A DNA stretch of 64,000 bases from Sulfitobacter brevis (GTDB lineage: Bacteria > Pseudomonadota > Alphaproteobacteria > Rhodobacterales > Rhodobacteraceae), in contig NZ_FOMW01000006.1 of assembly GCF_900112755.1 (NCBI RefSeq), positions 124,001-188,000 on the forward strand, written 5' to 3'. Of this stretch, positions 60,452 to 64,000 are shown piece after piece. The translations under genes and the position numbers were made by a program. Every line of letters begins with the position of its first letter. Positions within the stretch are counted from its first letter, which is position 1. The notes beneath the pieces were generated by a model. That model made no database searches and had not been told where the DNA came from. It worked only from the letters and a program-made list of their open reading frames with translations.

Positions 60452-61653
60452 AATGGGCACATGCAGCAGAACAAGGGAAAGCGATGGGCAAGACCGAGGA
60501 ACGGGAAAGTGAGATTTCTCCGGTAGAGGAGGTTCGGCGGGCGGTGACGGGGTTTGCCACTGATCTCAAGGGCTTTCAGGCTGAGATGGATACCAAATTG
60601 CAACAAACGGAAGAGCGAATGACCATGTTGGATCGCAAGATGACACTGCCTGCGCGCACACCTTTGGTCGGCGCCACAGACTACGCCGCGCCGCATCAGA
60701 AGGCATTTAACGCCTATGTACGCAATGGCGATGACGACGGCTTTCGGGGGCTGGAGATGGAGAGCAAGTCGCTATCCTCGGCGGTCAATTCGGATGGCGG
60801 ATATCTGGTAGACCCGCAGACCGCCGAGCGGGTGAAGTCTGTACTGAAGGCAACGGCTTCGGTGCGTGCGATCGCCTCGGTCGTGCAGGTAGAATCGACG
60901 TCCTATGATGTGCTGGTGGACTACACTGACATCGGTGCTGGATGGGCGACAGAAGCGGGGCCGACCTCTGAGACGGGCACGCCGCAAATCGACCGGATCA
61001 CCATACCGTTGCATGAGTTGAGTGCCTTGCCGAAAGCATCCCAACGTTTGCTGGACGATGCCGCGTTTGACATTGAGGGCTGGTTGGCCGGACGTATTGC
61101 CGACAAGTTTGCCCGGGCGGAGGCGGCGGCCTTTATCAATGGCGACGGTGTCGACAAGCCAACCGGCTTTCTCACCCACACGCAGGTGCATAATGACAGC
61201 TGGGCTTGGGATGCGCTGGGATATGTGCCGACCGGTGTAGACGGAGATTTGACGCCCGATGCGGTTGTCGATCTGATCTATGCGCTGGGCGCGCAGTACC
61301 GTGCAAATGGCTCGTTCATCATGAACTCCAAGACGGCCGGCCGGGTGCGCAAGCTCAAGGATCTGGATGGCCGGTTCCTGTGGTCTGACGGGATGGCAGC
61401 AGGCGAGCCTGCGCGCCTCATGGGATATCCGGTGCTGGTGGCAGAAGACATGCCTGATGTGACGACAGATGCTGTCGCCATCGCTTTTGGCGACTTCGCG
61501 GCGGGCTATACCGTGGCAGAGCGACCTGATCTGCGCATTCTGCGCGATCCGTTCAGCGCCAAGCCGCACGTGCTGTTCTATGCGACCAAGCGGGTCGGCG
61601 GTGACGTGAGCGATTTTGCCGCGATTAAGTTGCTGAAATTCGGCCTGGCGTAA
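60448..61653 (+). CDS. GTA gene g5, major capsid protein
   Basis: This 401-residue HK97-fold protein forms the GTA head. The N-terminal 105 residues are a charged, coiled-coil-like scaffold part (EEVRRAVTGFATDLKGFQAEMDTKLQQTEER) that the prohead protease removes. The mature part begins near ALSSAVNSDGGYLVDPQTAERV and has GAGWATEAGPTSETGTPQ and GGDVSDFAAIKLLKFGLA. ATG 60448 overlaps the protease stop; ATG 60484 is a possible alternative. A hairpin-rich gap of 160 bases follows. Confidence 0.94.
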   Translation: MKWAHAAEQGKAMGKTEERESEISPVEEVRRAVTGFATDLKGFQAEMDTKLQQTEERMTMLDRKMTLPARTPLVGATDYAAPHQKAFNAYVRNGDDDGFRGLEMESKSLSSAVNSDGGYLVDPQTAERVKSVLKATASVRAIASVVQVESTSYDVLVDYTDIGAGWATEAGPTSETGTPQIDRITIPLHELSALPKASQRLLDDAAFDIEGWLAGRIADKFARAEAAAFINGDGVDKPTGFLTHTQVHNDSWAWDALGYVPTGVDGDLTPDAVVDLIYALGAQYRANGSFIMNSKTAGRVRKLKDLDGRFLWSDGMAAGEPARLMGYPVLVAEDMPDVTTDAVAIAFGDFAAGYTVAERPDLRILRDPFSAKPHVLFYATKRVGGDVSDFAAIKLLKFGLA

Positions 61654-61704
61654 GCCAGTGCCGAAGCCGGGGCTGGGGCGATCTGGCCCCGGTCCGGGCG
61701 CGCG

Positions 61705-61760
61705 CCCCCGTGAATTGCATTGTCTAGCTGCTCCCCTCCGACCGAGCAATGCAGTGGGGG
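61705..61760 (+). other. Large imperfect stem-loop between capsid and g6
   Basis: CCCCC at 61705-61709 pairs with GGGGG at 61756-61760, and TGCATTG at 61716-61722 pairs with CAATGCA at 61747-61753, separated by small internal bulges and a 24-base loop. There is no T-run. It may separate or stabilise the capsid message. Confidence 0.5.
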
Positions 61761-61813
61761 CCGCGCGTCCGTGACCTGAATGCGGGCGGGGAGATGAAAT
61801 CTGGAGACATCTG

Positions 61814-62413
61814 ATGATGCTGATCGAAGAAACTACTGTCGCTGACGACGCATTGCCGGTGGAGGCGTTCAAGGCGCATCTGCGGTTGGGCAGTGGCTTT
61901 GGTCAGGATACAGTGCAGGAGCCAGTGCTGCGTTCTTTTCTGCGGGCTGCGATGTCTGCCATCGAAGCCCGCACCGGAAAGGTTTTGATGCAACGCAGCT
62001 TTAGCCTGTCGCTGACATTCTGGCGTGATGCTGAGGCGCAGCCACTGCCTGTTGCGCCGGTCACCGAGGTGACCCGTGTGGCACTGGTGGCGCGGGATGG
62101 CGTGCAGACTGATGTTGCGGAAGCGACCTATTGGCTGGAGCGCGACAGCCAGCATCCCAAGGTTCGCGCCGCGAGGGCGTGTTTGCCGCAGGTACCGACG
62201 GCGGGGGCGGTGTTGATTGCATTCGATGCCGGATACAGCGCCGCCTGGGACGGATTGCCGAGTGATTTGCAGCAGGCGGTTCTGATGCTGGCAGCGCATT
62301 TTTACGAGTACCGCGACGACACCGGCCTGAGTGCGGGCTGCATGCCATTTGGCGTCAGCAGCATGATCGAGCGGTATAAGATACTGCGATTGGGCATGGG
62401 GGCGGGTCAATGA
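61814..62413 (+). CDS. GTA gene g6, head-tail connector (phage gp6-like)
   Basis: This 199-residue protein belongs to the phage gp6-like head-tail connector family and corresponds to RcGTA g6, the adaptor ring under the portal. VEAFKAHLRLGSGFG, RAAMSAIEARTGKVLMQRSFSLSLTFW and LPSDLQQAVLMLAAHFYEYRDD are family-like. CTGGAG precedes ATG 61814 with ATG 61817 next to it. It overlaps g7 by 4 bases. Confidence 0.87.
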   Translation: MMLIEETTVADDALPVEAFKAHLRLGSGFGQDTVQEPVLRSFLRAAMSAIEARTGKVLMQRSFSLSLTFWRDAEAQPLPVAPVTEVTRVALVARDGVQTDVAEATYWLERDSQHPKVRAARACLPQVPTAGAVLIAFDAGYSAAWDGLPSDLQQAVLMLAAHFYEYRDDTGLSAGCMPFGVSSMIERYKILRLGMGAGQ

Positions 62414-62748
62414 CAGCGCCGAGGCTAAACCGCGCGCTTGTTCTGGAGGCACCCATCTTTGCGAGTGATGGGGCGGGTGGGTTTAGCGAGACTTGGGCTG
62501 CTCTTGGCACGCTATGGGCGCAAGTAGCGCCACGGTCGGGGCGGGAAACCGCAACAGGCGGCGTAGCTGTCAGCCGAATGGGGTACAAAATCACGGTCCG
62601 TGCAGCGCCGGAGGGCAGTGCTGCCCGCCCCGCGCCGCAACAGCGGTTTCGGATAGGCGTGCGGGTTTTCAACATTGAAGCTGTGACAGAGCAAGACACG
62701 GATGCGCGGTATTTAATTTGCTTTGCACATGAGGAGTTTGCGACATGA
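62410..62748 (+). CDS. GTA gene g7, head-tail joining protein
   Basis: This 112-residue protein is a head-closure (stopper) protein like RcGTA g7, of the SPP1 gp16 / HK97 head-tail adaptor family. LNRALVLEAPIFASDGAGGFSETWAALGTLWAQVAPRSGRET is the usual start and FRIGVRVFNIEAVTEQDTDARYLICFAHEE the C-terminal strand region. It overlaps g6 and g8 by 4 bases each. Confidence 0.86.
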   Translation: MTAPRLNRALVLEAPIFASDGAGGFSETWAALGTLWAQVAPRSGRETATGGVAVSRMGYKITVRAAPEGSAARPAPQQRFRIGVRVFNIEAVTEQDTDARYLICFAHEEFAT

Positions 62749-63155
62749 GTTTTGCGCTTTCAGGGCCTTTGCAGGCAACCGTGTTTAATCACTTGAGTGC
62801 GGACGCGCCGCTGGCAGCGTTGGTGGGCGATGCGATCTATGATGCGATGCCCGCAGGCACGGTTCCCGACACCTACGTCCAGTTGGGCGGCGAGACGGTG
62901 CGTGATGCATCGGATGGCAGTGGTGACGGGGCAGTGCATTTGTTCACTGTTTCCGTCTTCACCACCGTCGCTGGATTTGCAGGAGCGAAAGCGGTGGCAG
63001 GGGCCGTTAGTGACGCATTGCAAAATGCCGATTTGGCGTTGAGCCGGGGCAAGCTGGTGTCGCTGCGCTTTGACCGCGCCAGTGCCAAACGGATCGAAAG
63101 CGCAAGTTTGCGCAAGATCGAATTGCGGTTTCGGGCACGGGTTCAAGACGACTGA
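62745..63155 (+). CDS. GTA gene g8, tail terminator (DUF3168)
   Basis: This 136-residue protein of the DUF3168 family caps the tail tube, as RcGTA g8. It shows LQATVFNHLSADAPLAALVGDAIYDAMPAGTVPDTYVQLGGE and the C-terminal RIESASLRKIELRFRARVQD. It starts in a 4-base overlap with g7. A 41-base gap precedes g9. Confidence 0.86.
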   Translation: MSFALSGPLQATVFNHLSADAPLAALVGDAIYDAMPAGTVPDTYVQLGGETVRDASDGSGDGAVHLFTVSVFTTVAGFAGAKAVAGAVSDALQNADLALSRGKLVSLRFDRASAKRIESASLRKIELRFRARVQDD

Positions 63156-63196
63156 GCAGTGTCCAATTTTTCGACAGATAAATCAGGAGAGACAAG

Positions 63197-63619
63197 ATGG
63201 CAGTACAAGCGGGTAAGGACCTTTTGGTCAAAGTGGACATGACGAGCGACGGACAGTTTGAAACGATCGCAGGTTTGCGGGCAACGCGGGTGAGTTTTAA
63301 CGCTGAGGCGGTGGATGTCACATCGCTCGAGTCTGCAGGAGGCTGGCGCGAGTTGCTGGCGGGCGCGGGCGTGCGCTCGGCCGCGATCAGCGGTTCGGGA
63401 GTGTTTCGCGACGCGGGAACCGACGAGCGGGCGCGCCAGCTGTTCTTTGAGGGCCAGACACCGGATTTCCAGATTATCATCCCCGATTTCGGGACAGTGG
63501 AAGGGCCATTTCAGGTGACGGCGCTGGAGTATGGTGGGTCACTGAATGGCGAGGCGACGTTTGAGCTGAGCCTGCTGTCGGCCGGTGCGCTGGTGTTCGA
63601 GCCGGCAGTGGCGGTTTGA
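63197..63619 (+). CDS. GTA gene g9, major tail tube protein (TP901-1 type)
   Basis: This 140-residue protein forms the tail tube; it belongs to the TP901-1 major tail protein family. AVQAGKDLLVKVDMTSDGQFETIAGLRATRVSFNAEAVDVTSLESAGGWRELL is the family core and GPFQVTALEYGGSLNGEATFELSLLSAGAL ends it. CAGGAGAGA precedes the ATG. Length is close to RcGTA g9. Confidence 0.9.
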   Translation: MAVQAGKDLLVKVDMTSDGQFETIAGLRATRVSFNAEAVDVTSLESAGGWRELLAGAGVRSAAISGSGVFRDAGTDERARQLFFEGQTPDFQIIIPDFGTVEGPFQVTALEYGGSLNGEATFELSLLSAGALVFEPAVAV

Positions 63620-63621
63620 GC

Positions 63622-63936
63622 ATGGCAAATGCTTGGCGCGGAGAGGTGGCGATTGTCGTTGACGGGCAGCGCCATCTGGCGCGCTTGACCTTGGGGGCGT
63701 TGGCAGAGCTGGAGGAAAAGCTCTGTGAAGGATCGCTTATCGCTTTGGTCGAGCGGTTCGAGAGCAACAAATTCTCCAGCCGCGATGTTCTGGCGCTTTT
63801 GAGCGCAGGGCTGCGCGGCGGGGGATCAAAGCTTGCAGAGGGGGCCTTGCTTCATGCCGAGATCGAAGGGGGCCCCATGGCAGCGGCGCGGGCAGCGGCA
63901 GAGTTGTTGGCGCGTGCCTTTGTGGTGCCGGAGTGA
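63622..63936 (+). CDS. GTA gene g10, tail assembly protein
   Basis: This 104-residue protein corresponds to RcGTA g10, a tail assembly chaperone-like protein. NAWRGEVAIVVDGQRHLARLTLGALAELEEKL and FSSRDVLALLSAGLRGGGSKLAEG match the GTA family. The ATG at 63622 is preceded by a TTG at 63616 that overlaps the g9 stop; either is possible. It overlaps g10.1 by 4 bases. Confidence 0.85.
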   Translation: MANAWRGEVAIVVDGQRHLARLTLGALAELEEKLCEGSLIALVERFESNKFSSRDVLALLSAGLRGGGSKLAEGALLHAEIEGGPMAAARAAAELLARAFVVPE

Positions 63937-64000
63937 CGCAGACAGGCAGGCTTGATTGGCCAGCGCTGATGCGGGCAGGGATCAAAGGGTTTGGCCTGCG
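63933..64000 (+). CDS. GTA gene g10.1, tail chaperone, N-terminal part (3' end outside window)
   Basis: A GTG at 63933 overlaps the g10 stop (GTGA) and opens a frame to the window edge reading TQTGRLDWPALMRAGIKGFGL. This resembles the N terminus of the rcc01693-type gene g10.1 (RFDWPALMRLGL pattern) that follows g10 in RcGTA. Only 22 residues are visible. The tail tape measure gene and the rest of the GTA cluster should lie to the right. Confidence 0.7.
   Translation, partial: MTQTGRLDWPALMRAGIKGFGL

Noticed and set aside
56591-64000. Ordinary prophage interpretation
   Set aside because: No integrase, repressor, replication or attachment-site signals were seen, and the gene order from g1 to g10.1 fits the Rhodobacterales GTA.
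1-64000. tRNA genes, CRISPR arrays and insertion sequences
   Set aside because: I looked for T-loop GGTTCGAATCC-like blocks, regularly spaced repeats and transposase motifs and found none that held up; GGTTCGAGC near 31 and TTCGAATCC near 7390 are inside kynU and zur.

Overview
The window is a 64 kb stretch of a chromosome from a Roseobacter-group alphaproteobacterium (Rhodobacterales, Rhodobacteraceae). This rests on four things read from the sequence: a sox thiosulfate-oxidation cluster in the alphaproteobacterial order, the accB-accC-aat / DUF2155 / NDUFA12 block typical of alphaproteobacteria, a GapR (DUF2312) gene, and a gene transfer agent (GTA) structural cluster in the same gene order as the Rhodobacter capsulatus RcGTA. 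GC content looks high (about 60%) and third codon positions are GC rich throughout. The genus cannot be fixed from this window. No tRNA, rRNA, CRISPR array, insertion sequence or integrase was seen.

Layout. 1-5.4 kb: the 3' end of a kynureninase gene followed in the same direction by a branched-chain-type ABC transporter (binding protein, two permeases, two ATPases) and a RidA-family protein, probably one catabolic operon. 5.4-8.5 kb: zinc uptake, with zur-znuC-znuB divergent from znuA around a perfect palindromic Zur-type box. 8.5-20.9 kb: a PhoX-type phosphatase and the sox region. soxT, soxR, a heme-binding-like HbpS/GlcG protein and soxS run leftward; soxV-W-X-Y-Z-A-B-C-D run rightward. 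Three sites fitting ATTC-N8-GAAT (one with a mismatch) lie before soxS/soxV, soxX and soxC, and SoxR carries the two cysteines expected of a persulfide-sensing ArsR repressor. 20.9-23.5 kb: clpP, clpX and a second RidA gene. 23.5-30.5 kb: an FkbM methyltransferase / GT61 glycosyltransferase fusion, NDUFA12, DUF2155, aat, accC, accB and an acyl-CoA ligase. 30.6-35.9 kb: a second complete branched-chain-type ABC transporter. 36.1-40.9 kb: a possible sensory module made of an ScfR-type regulator, a single-domain response regulator, a small membrane protein and a symporter-fused histidine kinase. 40.9-45.4 kb: a DUF442 phosphatase-like protein, GapR, a Ca/Na exchanger, trigger factor and a broken DUF1569 gene. 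45.4-50.2 kb: a lytic transglycosylase, rplI-rpsR-rpsF, a membrane protein, YceI and a cytochrome b561-YceI fusion. 50.3-56.3 kb: fatty-acid synthesis (fabD, fabG, acpP, fabF) with mltG and an inserted ClpP-like lipoprotein. 56.5-64 kb: the head and early tail part of the GTA cluster, running off the window inside g10.1.

How the parts work together. The sox genes encode a full periplasmic thiosulfate-to-sulfate pathway (SoxXA, SoxYZ, SoxB, SoxCD) with its thiol-maintenance proteins (SoxS, SoxV, SoxW) and likely self-contained regulation by SoxR. The GTA genes encode terminase, portal, protease, capsid, adaptors and tail parts of a DNA-packaging particle that donates random chromosomal DNA. 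The rest is mainly housekeeping: lipid synthesis, protein quality control, ribosomal proteins and nutrient uptake. The most interesting leads are the SoxR operator set, the possible ScfR / response regulator / symporter-kinase module, the ClpP-fold lipoprotein between fabD and fabG, and the terminator-like hairpin in the GTA leader. None of these is proven to be a new system from sequence alone.
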